A stretch of 40,369 nt of DNA from a virus. Numbering within the stretch: the first letter of the stretch is position 1; each line of letters opens with the position of its first letter. Location: positions 1-40,369 of the IMG/VR virus record IMGVR_UViG_3300035698_001287; one strand, 5' to 3'. Under the pieces are notes generated by a model. It did not search any database. It was not told the DNA's origin and saw only the letters and a program-made list of their open reading frames with translations. Of this stretch, positions 33,665 to 40,369 are shown one piece after another. Made by a program: the position numbers and the translations under genes.

Positions 33665-34336
33665 TTATGTTACGGTGGGCACTGTTGCCCCGCCTCTCGC
33701 GATGACCGCCCACTGACCTGCGATATTCTGGAACGTGCATGTCTGACCCTTGGTAGTGAAAGCAACTTCGCTCCATCCAAGTTGTGTTTCCGATGCTGCG
33801 GTGACATCAAACTCATAGCTCGATGTAGAGTCATAGGCAATCGTCAAAATCTGCCCGTTGATCCCGCCCGAGTCGATAGTCAATGCGGCATCCGGTGTGA
33901 GTGTTGGTGTGTGAACAATACATACGCCGTGTGTGATCGGGATAGTAGAATCTTCGGCTGTGACGGTAAGAACCGTGGACAGCGTTCCGATCCATCCGTT
34001 TTCTACAAGCACGTTCCCGACAACATGTAGTCTCTGTGACGGAGCCGAAGTCCCGATGCCGACCCGTCCCGAATCGGCTTTGATAAACACAAGATTTTCA
34101 TCGTTGACCGACCGCACGTTGACATTCATGTTTCCTGTACCGGCATTGACATAGAACGTTCCTGAGTCTTTGCCGACTACCGAATCAAAATCACATGCCC
34201 AAAATAGCTTCCGGAAGTTGTGTTGGATAAGACCACCACCATCACCGGGCAACAGCGTTGGGATCGTTGGAGTTGTGTCATCGGCTGAATCAAATACAAG
34301 TTTCAACCCTCTTAGTTCTTTTGTTACTGTTGCCAT
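33665..34336 (-). CDS. Fibre-like virion protein, paralogue of the 31037-32119 product
   Basis: In 223 residues the order is: N-end with HNFRKLFWACDFDSVVGKDSG, a strand repeat NVNVRSVNDENLVF, the VGIGTSAPSQRLHVVGN motif, then a C-end with WAVIARGGATVPTVT. It matches the 360-residue protein over the first half and is shorter at the C-end. It lies 12 bases before the hydrolase gene and three bases after gp14. Probably a virion fibre component. Confidence 0.65.
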   Translation of the reverse strand: MATVTKELRGLKLVFDSADDTTPTIPTLLPGDGGGLIQHNFRKLFWACDFDSVVGKDSGTFYVNAGTGNMNVNVRSVNDENLVFIKADSGRVGIGTSAPSQRLHVVGNVLVENGWIGTLSTVLTVTAEDSTIPITHGVCIVHTPTLTPDAALTIDSGGINGQILTIAYDSTSSYEFDVTAASETQLGWSEVAFTTKGQTCTFQNIAGQWAVIARGGATVPTVT

Positions 34337-34339
34337 GTT

Positions 34340-35023
34340 TTAGAATGCTCCAAACGGTGAATCTTCTGTAAAGTCTATTAGCCCTGTGCCTCTGCCCGAG
34401 TCTCGTTCGTCATCAAAGTACGAAGCGGAATCACTTCCGTCTGCCGGGGTTTCGAAGTCATCGACCTGATCTGCCCCTGTACCGACAGAATCATAATAGT
34501 TGATCCCGCTATCGATTTCCGATACGCCGGTGTTGAATGTTTCTCCACTGTATTTATATAGCTCGGTTCGAAGCTCCCACACATAGTTTTTGCCGAGTTG
34601 ATAGAAAGGTTGTTCGTGTTCTACAAATGTTATCTCAAAAATAGACTTAGAGAACGGGAAGTACAGCAAATCGCCTTCGCGTGGTCGTGTCAGAACAGTA
34701 GTAGACACACCAATAACAGCAGAGTCAAAGCGTTCCTTGTGTACAACGAATGTAGCCTGATCTTCTATCTCAATACCAAACCGTGAGATGATATCTCCCT
34801 GACCATCGAACGCATCGATAGTCGTGATCATCATTTCTATTGTGTGGGCAGAGTCAAAAGAGGATTGAATGATCGCACCAAGCACATCATCCCGCGAAAC
34901 AATAGTCCGTGGGAGATAATACATATCGATGCCATGTATCTGAATAGCTTCTTTTACAAGATCGCTCGCAAGGTCTTGTTGCTCTGTCTGACTGTGTACT
35001 TTGAAATGTGGATTGAGTGCCAT
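34340..35023 (-). CDS. 14: gp14-like neck protein
   Basis: Neck (head completion) protein that with gp13 joins head and tail. The 227 residues have the family start MALNPHF, the block MYYLPRTIVSRDDVLG, then GQGDIISRFGIEIEDQATFV, RPREGDLLYFPFSKSIFEI and QPFYQLGKNYVWELRTELYKY. I start at ATG 35023; the frame from 35038 begins with TTG. The last 45 residues are Asp/Ser-rich, longer than in relatives I remember. Confidence 0.93.
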   Translation of the reverse strand: MALNPHFKVHSQTEQQDLASDLVKEAIQIHGIDMYYLPRTIVSRDDVLGAIIQSSFDSAHTIEMMITTIDAFDGQGDIISRFGIEIEDQATFVVHKERFDSAVIGVSTTVLTRPREGDLLYFPFSKSIFEITFVEHEQPFYQLGKNYVWELRTELYKYSGETFNTGVSEIDSGINYYDSVGTGADQVDDFETPADGSDSASYFDDERDSGRGTGLIDFTEDSPFGAF

Positions 35024-35030
35024 AACATTG

Positions 35031-35843
35031 TTATCCAATCATAAACATCGGTGGACGAATCCATCGGTTGTCTAGGTCTTCTATTAGTTTATCTATTTCT
35101 TCATTCGCCGCACTCAAGATTTGATCGCCGTTGAAGGTGATCCCGCCGGGCATCGTCACGCCATTGAATTTTGTAAGGTTGATGCCCCATTGCTTTTTCA
35201 CCAATGCGGTCGCGTACTTCTTCAGCCACATATCATTCCACACATCGATGTACGAAGAATCTTCATCGTTTACTAGCATGTATGATTCGATTTGTAGGTA
35301 ATCGCCCGCCGCCACATCATCTGCCCAATTCATATGGATATACAAACGGTTTAGGTGTGGGTTGTAGTCCCACGACTTTTTACCAGACAGCAAAAACTCT
35401 AACAGATTGATGTTACGTTTGTATAGGTCATAGCCTACGATATCTCCCTGTATGATGTTGGAGATATTTTGTAGATAGTATTGGTACTTGATGTTGAAAA
35501 TGCCACGCTGGAAGATACGCCCCGACAAACAGAATAGGCTTGTGATCGATCCAACATACTGCCCCGCATTGTCTGTTGCGAACGCAGAAGTTGTTGAATC
35601 ATAGTTGCCAGATATATTATCCGTTTCGATATATCCGTTTGTCATGTCGGCAGCGGTGATTTGATGCTTCAGATAGACATGGGATGACCCATGCATGTGA
35701 AACTGCTTGTACATGTCGAGAGCTTCATCCACACGATCATCGACCTGTGCGGTTGACACATTGATTTCAATAACAGAGTCGCCCAATGCTCTTAGGCAAT
35801 ACCCCTTGAATTCGGCTCGGCTTACTGGTCGTGAAGCTGACAT
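35031..35843 (-). CDS. 13: gp13-like neck protein
   Basis: Neck partner of gp14. The 270 residues contain EFKGYCLRALGDSVIEINVS, VDDRVDEALDMYKQFHMHGS, the NPHLNRLYIHMNW strand, LKKYATALVKKQWGINL and the terminal NRWIRPPMFMIG, as in gp13 of cyanophage-type phages. T4 gp13 is 309 residues. gp14 begins 8 bases after its stop. Confidence 0.93.
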   Translation of the reverse strand: MSASRPVSRAEFKGYCLRALGDSVIEINVSTAQVDDRVDEALDMYKQFHMHGSSHVYLKHQITAADMTNGYIETDNISGNYDSTTSAFATDNAGQYVGSITSLFCLSGRIFQRGIFNIKYQYYLQNISNIIQGDIVGYDLYKRNINLLEFLLSGKKSWDYNPHLNRLYIHMNWADDVAAGDYLQIESYMLVNDEDSSYIDVWNDMWLKKYATALVKKQWGINLTKFNGVTMPGGITFNGDQILSAANEEIDKLIEDLDNRWIRPPMFMIG

Positions 35844-35846
35844 ATA

Positions 35847-37265
35847 TTATACACCTACTACTTGAATGTTTGTTATCTGTGCAGAGTCATCTAAATCATC
35901 GGTCACATCGTCACCGACACGCTGAACGGACAGCTTGAATTGTACCCCCGCATCTATGTAGGCTGCGGCGGAGTCGTTGAGAGTGATCGTTGTAATCGTG
36001 ATACCACCGGCATCTGTTACGGACGATCCAAGACCCGATGTTGAGTCAAAATAGTTGTCAGAAGTGACATCATAGAATGTAGCATCCGTTGAGTCGGTCC
36101 CGCCCATCGGAGAGATGGACACGTTCCATAAAACATCCCCGGTTACTGCACCAGAACCCCACGCAATTTTTACATCACACCCACTTCCGTTGTATTCGGC
36201 GGGCATAAACCCGATATATTCTGAAGTTTGGATTGCCGATTTGATAAAGCCTTCTGTAACGATGTCGTTGATCGCACCAGCAGCCCGAGCCGTGATCAAA
36301 TTGCTTGATGTTAGGTTACATAGCGTAGGCTTAGAAACAAGAACACCGTTGATTGTCACCGTGTCTGTTGTCCCGGTCGTTCCGGTGATCGTATCGGCGG
36401 CAAGGTTAGAGACATTTGCGATGCTGTTCCCACCAAGGCTGACGTTTCCACCAAGAGTCAATGCGTATGCGGCACTTGCGTTCCCACCGATGCCCATAGC
36501 GTTTCCACTGACCTGAATCATCTCGGCGTATGACGCACCATCCATGACAGACAGAGAGAACACACCCGAGTCGGTGGTTGCTCCGCTTGCCTTAGATACT
36601 ACAATCTTCGCAAGGTTCCGTTCCGTTCCCGCAAGTTCTGTCCCGACAAACTCAATCTGCGATCGGTTCGTGCTGATAATGTCTGAGGCTGTGTTGTTCT
36701 TCAGTGTCACACCATTGACACTATCTGCCTCTTGGACAGTCAGACCACCAAGGGTCAGAACATTCAATACAGAATCTTCGTGCCAGATTTTTGATTCAGC
36801 CACGACATCTTCAGAACCGAAGACGATAGAAGATTTAGAACCAGCAGTGGCAATGATAGATACACCGGCATCGCCGTTGTTCTGTACAACCAACTCATTT
36901 CCGTCTGCGTCTGCGGAAACAACAGCCCCGCCGTTGTATACATGGAACAATCCAGCCGGTGTGGCGATGTCCCCGACATGTACTTTTCCTGTACCGTGTG
37001 GAACAAGCCCGATGTCGCCGTTGGAAGATGATACAATATCGTATCCATTGACATACATATTGTTGTTTAGTACATTTGATGTAGAGTCGCCCGCCGTTGT
37101 AATACCGGCAAAGGTGATCTGACCTGTGTTGACGATAGACGTAGCAAGGGCACTGATCGTCACAGAAACAAAGACTCCGTTTGTACGATCTTCTACCAAC
37201 ATGTAGTCGGTCGAGTCGGCTGTTGCAAGTGCCGTCAGTTCTGATAGTTTTTTATAGGTAGGCAT
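35847..37265 (-). CDS. Tail fibre-like structural protein
   Basis: The 472 residues begin YKKLSELTALATADSTDYML, a start frequent in fibre genes of T4-like marine phages. There is a repetitive Gly/Val/Asn/Thr beta part with a GLVPHGTGKVHVGD segment. A C-end jelly-roll-like domain (VQFKLSVQRVGDD, ITNIQVVGV) could bind receptor or glycan. Very Asp/Ser-rich. Three bases separate it from the next adhesin. Which fibre it forms is not clear. Confidence 0.68.
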   Translation of the reverse strand: MPTYKKLSELTALATADSTDYMLVEDRTNGVFVSVTISALATSIVNTGQITFAGITTAGDSTSNVLNNNMYVNGYDIVSSSNGDIGLVPHGTGKVHVGDIATPAGLFHVYNGGAVVSADADGNELVVQNNGDAGVSIIATAGSKSSIVFGSEDVVAESKIWHEDSVLNVLTLGGLTVQEADSVNGVTLKNNTASDIISTNRSQIEFVGTELAGTERNLAKIVVSKASGATTDSGVFSLSVMDGASYAEMIQVSGNAMGIGGNASAAYALTLGGNVSLGGNSIANVSNLAADTITGTTGTTDTVTINGVLVSKPTLCNLTSSNLITARAAGAINDIVTEGFIKSAIQTSEYIGFMPAEYNGSGCDVKIAWGSGAVTGDVLWNVSISPMGGTDSTDATFYDVTSDNYFDSTSGLGSSVTDAGGITITTITLNDSAAAYIDAGVQFKLSVQRVGDDVTDDLDDSAQITNIQVVGV

Positions 37266-37268
37266 ATC

Positions 37269-39386
37269 TTAGGCTGTTCTTTCCCAAATGGTTATGACTT
37301 GATAGGGCGATAGGTTATTATGAGCAGAGTTTCCACCGGTATTAGATGATTGACCGAGTGTTGGCACAGCCCCTTGGACTTCGACGCCCGATGTTGCAGT
37401 ACTGCTTATTGGTTTACCTAAAATCTGATAGCGTGCGTTGGCGTCGGTCCCCTGTGCCCATGTTCTTGAAAGAGCATAATCATTCGCCCCTAGTCTAGCA
37501 AGGTCTAACTCTCCACCAGACGGTATACCCGGAGCCGATACAGAGAATAGTTTATGGCTATGGCTTGGAAGTTCATCTTTAGTAAGTTTTACCGTTGACG
37601 CCCCACCAGTGTTCCCGACAGTATTGAATGCGGTTGTAGCGGCATCAAGCCCGACAAGCATTCTTCCGACACCGGTTGCTGTCCATCGTACACCGGTCGC
37701 ATAGGCTGATGTCCATGCCGTTCCCCATGTTGAAGGATTGCCTGTTTGTGTAGATTGAATGATCGATCCGATAGGATATATCAATGCGAAAACCTGATTC
37801 AAGAGTGTGCCAAGCTGTGCATACCCGGCGTCTTGTGTCCCGTTTGACGGTTCGTATGGAATCAACCCACCCGAATCGATTGAATCGTATTCGGCTCGCG
37901 TACCGATGAAGTCGCCTTTCAACATGGGACCAGAAATACCTTCTGATTTGATCGTGACAGCACCGGAGCTTACCGAGAAACTTGTAGTACTAAACGAAGC
38001 AGCACCAATCAATGTAGCCGTAGCTTCGCGTACAGCAAGCACGACCGAATCTGCGTTTACTGCGGTGATTGTAATAGTAGAATCACTATCTAAATATAAT
38101 GTTTCGCCATCTTCGAATGTGATAGTCGAATCATCGGAATATGTGTTGACATTGAAATCAGACATCGTTCCTGAACCGCCACCACCAAACGATGCGTTGT
38201 CGGCAAGATCGGATACGGTTACTTTCTTCAGAGCCCCCGCAGTGGCATCATATATCAAAAGGGTATCGGCATCGGCGGGGTCAAGCGGGGAAATCGCTGA
38301 TTGCCCTGTGATTATTGAAGATGCAACTTCTGTAGATGTTACTGCGGCAGCGTCTATCTTGGCGGTAGTAACAGCATCATCAGCCAGCGTTGCGGTATCG
38401 ACAGAACCCGCCAAGTAACTTAGCTTGATTGTGTTTTGACTGTTCTGACCTGTGCCCACCAAAACTTGAGATGTAAACAGAGTAGACACATCGATTTGTT
38501 GATACGTCCACCCGACACCAGCGAATGATTCGTCTTGTGCGGCAAGAGTCATCGTCTTGGCGTATTTTGTAGTCGTGAATCCAATAGAATCGTAGTTTAG
38601 GAATGTCGTGACATTGATATCATCAATGTTTAGTTCAATCATCGCCTTTTCGTCGGTCGTGCCAAAAGGAATATAATTGAAGTGGTCCGAATCAAATCGA
38701 ATCGTCCCGACCGCATTGTTTGGGCTCCCACCACCGGTTGAATCGGCTCCTGCTTCTACACTGACAGTATTACTGCCATCCGGAGATACAGAGAATGCGA
38801 TTCCCTCATTTGTTTCATCGTATTCAATATTGATAAACGAACCGGAAACAAGATTTGTTTTCCCTGTCGAGTCTGGATAGTGGGTAGTGCCTTTGTTGAT
38901 CTGTATTCCAAACACGGCATTATCAATGACCGTGTTCAGAGAGTTGAATACACTAGCCGAATCACCGATAGTCACATCGCTATTCAGCGGGAAGGTTGAC
39001 ACACTATCGCGATTATACAATAGTTCTACATTGCCGAGCGTCAAAATGGTGTGGTCTGTGCCACCCTGCCCCGTTGTGCCTGATACATCTGTGGTGATGC
39101 TCCCGCTTGTAAATGATGCGGGCGTCGAGTCGGCGTTGGCATGACTCAACCATTCGATGTCTTTTAGATAGATGCTATCACTGGATGTTGCTGAATCTTT
39201 GACAATCCCTCTGACTACGTTTCCTGATTGTGATTGATAATAGGCTGTGTCAGCCGGGAAGCTCGCAGCCACGGTGACGGTAATCTGTTGCTGATCACCG
39301 AAGATGTCTTTATTGAGAGTGTTCAACCGGATACGCTGTGTATCGAAGGTGTCTGATAGTTGGGTTGTTCCGCGTTTAAGAGCCAT
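37269..39386 (-). CDS. Tail collar/short-fibre-type adhesin
   Basis: The 705 residues end with a phage tail-collar module: IGSIIQSTQTGNPSTWGTAW, VGRMLVGLDAATTAFNTVG, KLTKDELPSHSHKL and the closing NNLSPYQVITIWERTA. This is the C-terminal fold of T4 gp12-type and many collar proteins, where metal-binding HSH can occur. The first 450 residues are repetitive Asp/Ser/Thr beta sequence with a SIGFTTTKYAKTM-like unit. ATG 39386 overlaps the small gene upstream by 11 bases. Confidence 0.8.
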   Translation of the reverse strand: MALKRGTTQLSDTFDTQRIRLNTLNKDIFGDQQQITVTVAASFPADTAYYQSQSGNVVRGIVKDSATSSDSIYLKDIEWLSHANADSTPASFTSGSITTDVSGTTGQGGTDHTILTLGNVELLYNRDSVSTFPLNSDVTIGDSASVFNSLNTVIDNAVFGIQINKGTTHYPDSTGKTNLVSGSFINIEYDETNEGIAFSVSPDGSNTVSVEAGADSTGGGSPNNAVGTIRFDSDHFNYIPFGTTDEKAMIELNIDDINVTTFLNYDSIGFTTTKYAKTMTLAAQDESFAGVGWTYQQIDVSTLFTSQVLVGTGQNSQNTIKLSYLAGSVDTATLADDAVTTAKIDAAAVTSTEVASSIITGQSAISPLDPADADTLLIYDATAGALKKVTVSDLADNASFGGGGSGTMSDFNVNTYSDDSTITFEDGETLYLDSDSTITITAVNADSVVLAVREATATLIGAASFSTTSFSVSSGAVTIKSEGISGPMLKGDFIGTRAEYDSIDSGGLIPYEPSNGTQDAGYAQLGTLLNQVFALIYPIGSIIQSTQTGNPSTWGTAWTSAYATGVRWTATGVGRMLVGLDAATTAFNTVGNTGGASTVKLTKDELPSHSHKLFSVSAPGIPSGGELDLARLGANDYALSRTWAQGTDANARYQILGKPISSTATSGVEVQGAVPTLGQSSNTGGNSAHNNLSPYQVITIWERTA

Positions 39387-39597
39387 TTTTCAGTATTTCC
39401 TTTAGAAGATGTTTTATTTCAGACATTTCTTCTTTTATATTATTTATGTCTGTCTTCATCGCGTTCATTTCAGTCTGTTTTCTAAACTCTGCGGCGACCC
39501 TAACACAATACGCATTATATCGGGTGGGATTCGATGCCAACAACGCTTTCGAGTCCGTGTCCCGAACCAAGTTCTTATCTTCAGTTTCTACTTTCAT
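39376..39597 (-). CDS. Small coiled-coil phage structural-type protein
   Basis: The 73 residues start with NLVRDTDSKALLASNPTRYN. Comparable short proteins (VRDTNSKAL...) occur beside baseplate genes in T4-like marine phages, usually without named function. The C-half is a heptad-like helix (INNIKEEMSEIKHLLKEILK). It overlaps the collar adhesin by 11 bases. Likely a small structural or assembly protein; unproven. Confidence 0.7.
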   Translation of the reverse strand: MKVETEDKNLVRDTDSKALLASNPTRYNAYCVRVAAEFRKQTEMNAMKTDINNIKEEMSEIKHLLKEILKNGS

Positions 39598-39620
39598 TCT
39601 TACTTGCCACTTTCAATCAT

Positions 39621-40369
39621 TTACAGAGCGACGATTCCGCGTCCACGATCCAGAGCGATAACCCGAAGGTCACTGATCTTGGGAACCTGTGGTGTTGCGG
39701 TTGCGTGAGGCAACCCACCCGTCGAAACGAATGCGGGATCGATACCCATTACAATCTTGATAGAAAACTTCTTGAACGTTTCATACGAATCATACGAAAT
39801 CGATCCGGTGACAGGCTCGTAGGTGTATTCGATTGTGTCGCGGTCGTTTGTACCGGCACTTCGGTTTTCACCAACAGCAGCCATCTTGACCCACGGACGG
39901 TCATCGAAGTCGGCGTTGTCTGAACCAGCCATCACCTTGTAATACACATCAATCAAGGTTCGTTTTGGTTTGTTCGCTGTCATAACAACCCGAAGGTCTT
40001 TGGCATCGAACCCGTCTTCCAGTGTGACACGCCGAGTCATGTACTTAGCCTGTGAATCACCACCAATCGATTTGGTTTCGGTAGAGTCAAGGTTGTATCC
40101 CTCTGTCCCTGTTGAAGACAGACCGTTGATGATATTACCGACACAGATTAGACCGAATCGTTTGATGTCGATCACCGGAGAAACATCAGCCGTACCTGTG
40201 AATCGCGATGCGAGCGTAGTATTTGTACCGGCGTCATCAATCTTCTGCCGACCCAAGATATTTGCTCCGCGTGGAGAATACACAAGGTCATCATTCACGG
40301 GCAGAACAACAGATGCGTTCGTCCCGGCTTCAGATTCAACAGCATCTACAACAGTAGACAATGTATGAG
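39621..40369 (-). CDS. C-terminal part of a large virion (baseplate-type) protein, partial
   Basis: The frame is open to the right edge; a TTG at 40361 is no true start and codons upstream of it stay open. The 246 or more residues visible match the end of large virion structural proteins of cyanophage-type phages. These typically have an IKRFGLICVGNIIN-like strand, a TRRVTLEDGFDAKDLRVVMT strand, KFSIKIVMGIDP and a closing KISDLRVIALD. The beginning of the gene is outside the window. It is probably a baseplate or tail component. Confidence 0.75.
   Translation of the reverse strand, partial: HTLSTVVDAVESEAGTNASVVLPVNDDLVYSPRGANILGRQKIDDAGTNTTLASRFTGTADVSPVIDIKRFGLICVGNIINGLSSTGTEGYNLDSTETKSIGGDSQAKYMTRRVTLEDGFDAKDLRVVMTANKPKRTLIDVYYKVMAGSDNADFDDRPWVKMAAVGENRSAGTNDRDTIEYTYEPVTGSISYDSYETFKKFSIKIVMGIDPAFVSTGGLPHATATPQVPKISDLRVIALDRGRGIVAL

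Noticed and set aside
34551-34558. Exact TATAAATA inside gp14
   Set aside because: It encodes Tyr-Lys-Tyr in the conserved gp14 region and is more than 200 bases from the next start, so coding origin is likelier than a promoter.
40359-40361. TTG at 40361 as the start of the rightmost gene
   Set aside because: The frame stays open through the window edge and the visible protein is only the end of a larger family.

Overview
The window looks like part of the genome of a large contractile-tailed T4-type phage (Caudoviricetes, myovirus morphology). Every gene I can support lies on the minus strand, so transcription runs from high to low coordinates. The order gp13-gp14-gp15-gp16-gp17-gp18-gp19-gp20-(gp67)-gp21-gp22-gp23, followed by uvsY, uvsW, gp55, gp47 and gp46, is the T4 core. 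The divergence and the order gp23 - tail gene - uvsY - uvsW - gp55 - gp47/46 resemble the marine (cyanophage-like) T4 relatives more than T4 itself. The host cannot be read directly. A dockerin-type module of a kind common in planctomycete proteins, plus several polysaccharide-directed enzymes, hints at a polysaccharide-rich aquatic niche, but this is only a hint.

Layout from the right edge (transcribed first) to the left. 40369-39376: end of a baseplate or virion protein and a small coiled-coil protein. 39386-35847: two tail-fibre or collar-type adhesins. 35843-34340: neck proteins gp13 and gp14. 34336-28225: an inserted adhesin/enzyme island, with two paralogous fibre-like proteins flanking a glycoside-hydrolase-like protein, a Cys-rich protein and two more surface-type proteins. 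28216-24205: gp15, gp16 and gp17; the large terminase is interrupted by a 153-residue mini-intein. 24214-23444: a glycosyltransferase between gp17 and gp18. 23375-14041: sheath, tube, portal, core, protease, scaffold and major capsid genes. Exact T4 late-promoter motifs (TATAAATA) stand before gp67, gp22 and gp23, and close variants before gp18 and gp19. A strong intrinsic terminator follows gp23.

Below the terminator lie two unusual genes (13929-10350): a 935-residue protein with duplicated barrel-like domains and a C-terminal dockerin pair, and a hyaluronidase-fold-like protein. Then come a membrane coiled-coil protein and a tail-tube-like protein. From 8939 leftwards is the DNA-metabolism block: uvsY, two sugar-transfer-type genes, uvsW, an Sm-like protein, the late sigma factor gp55 and the Mre11/Rad50-type pair gp47/gp46. 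At the left edge a CobT-like protein (HExxH plus a Ser-Asp repeat) is cut off by the window. It is preceded by a gene-free 336-base stretch that looks like a tandem promoter array.

The genes fit together as follows. gp55 should direct RNA polymerase to the TATAAATA motifs of the virion genes. UvsY, UvsW and gp46/47 drive recombination-dependent replication, which feeds gp16/gp17 packaging through the gp20 portal into heads built from gp23 on a gp22/gp67 core and matured by gp21. Neck and tail proteins complete the particle, and the inserted fibre and carbohydrate-active genes probably define host-surface recognition and penetration.
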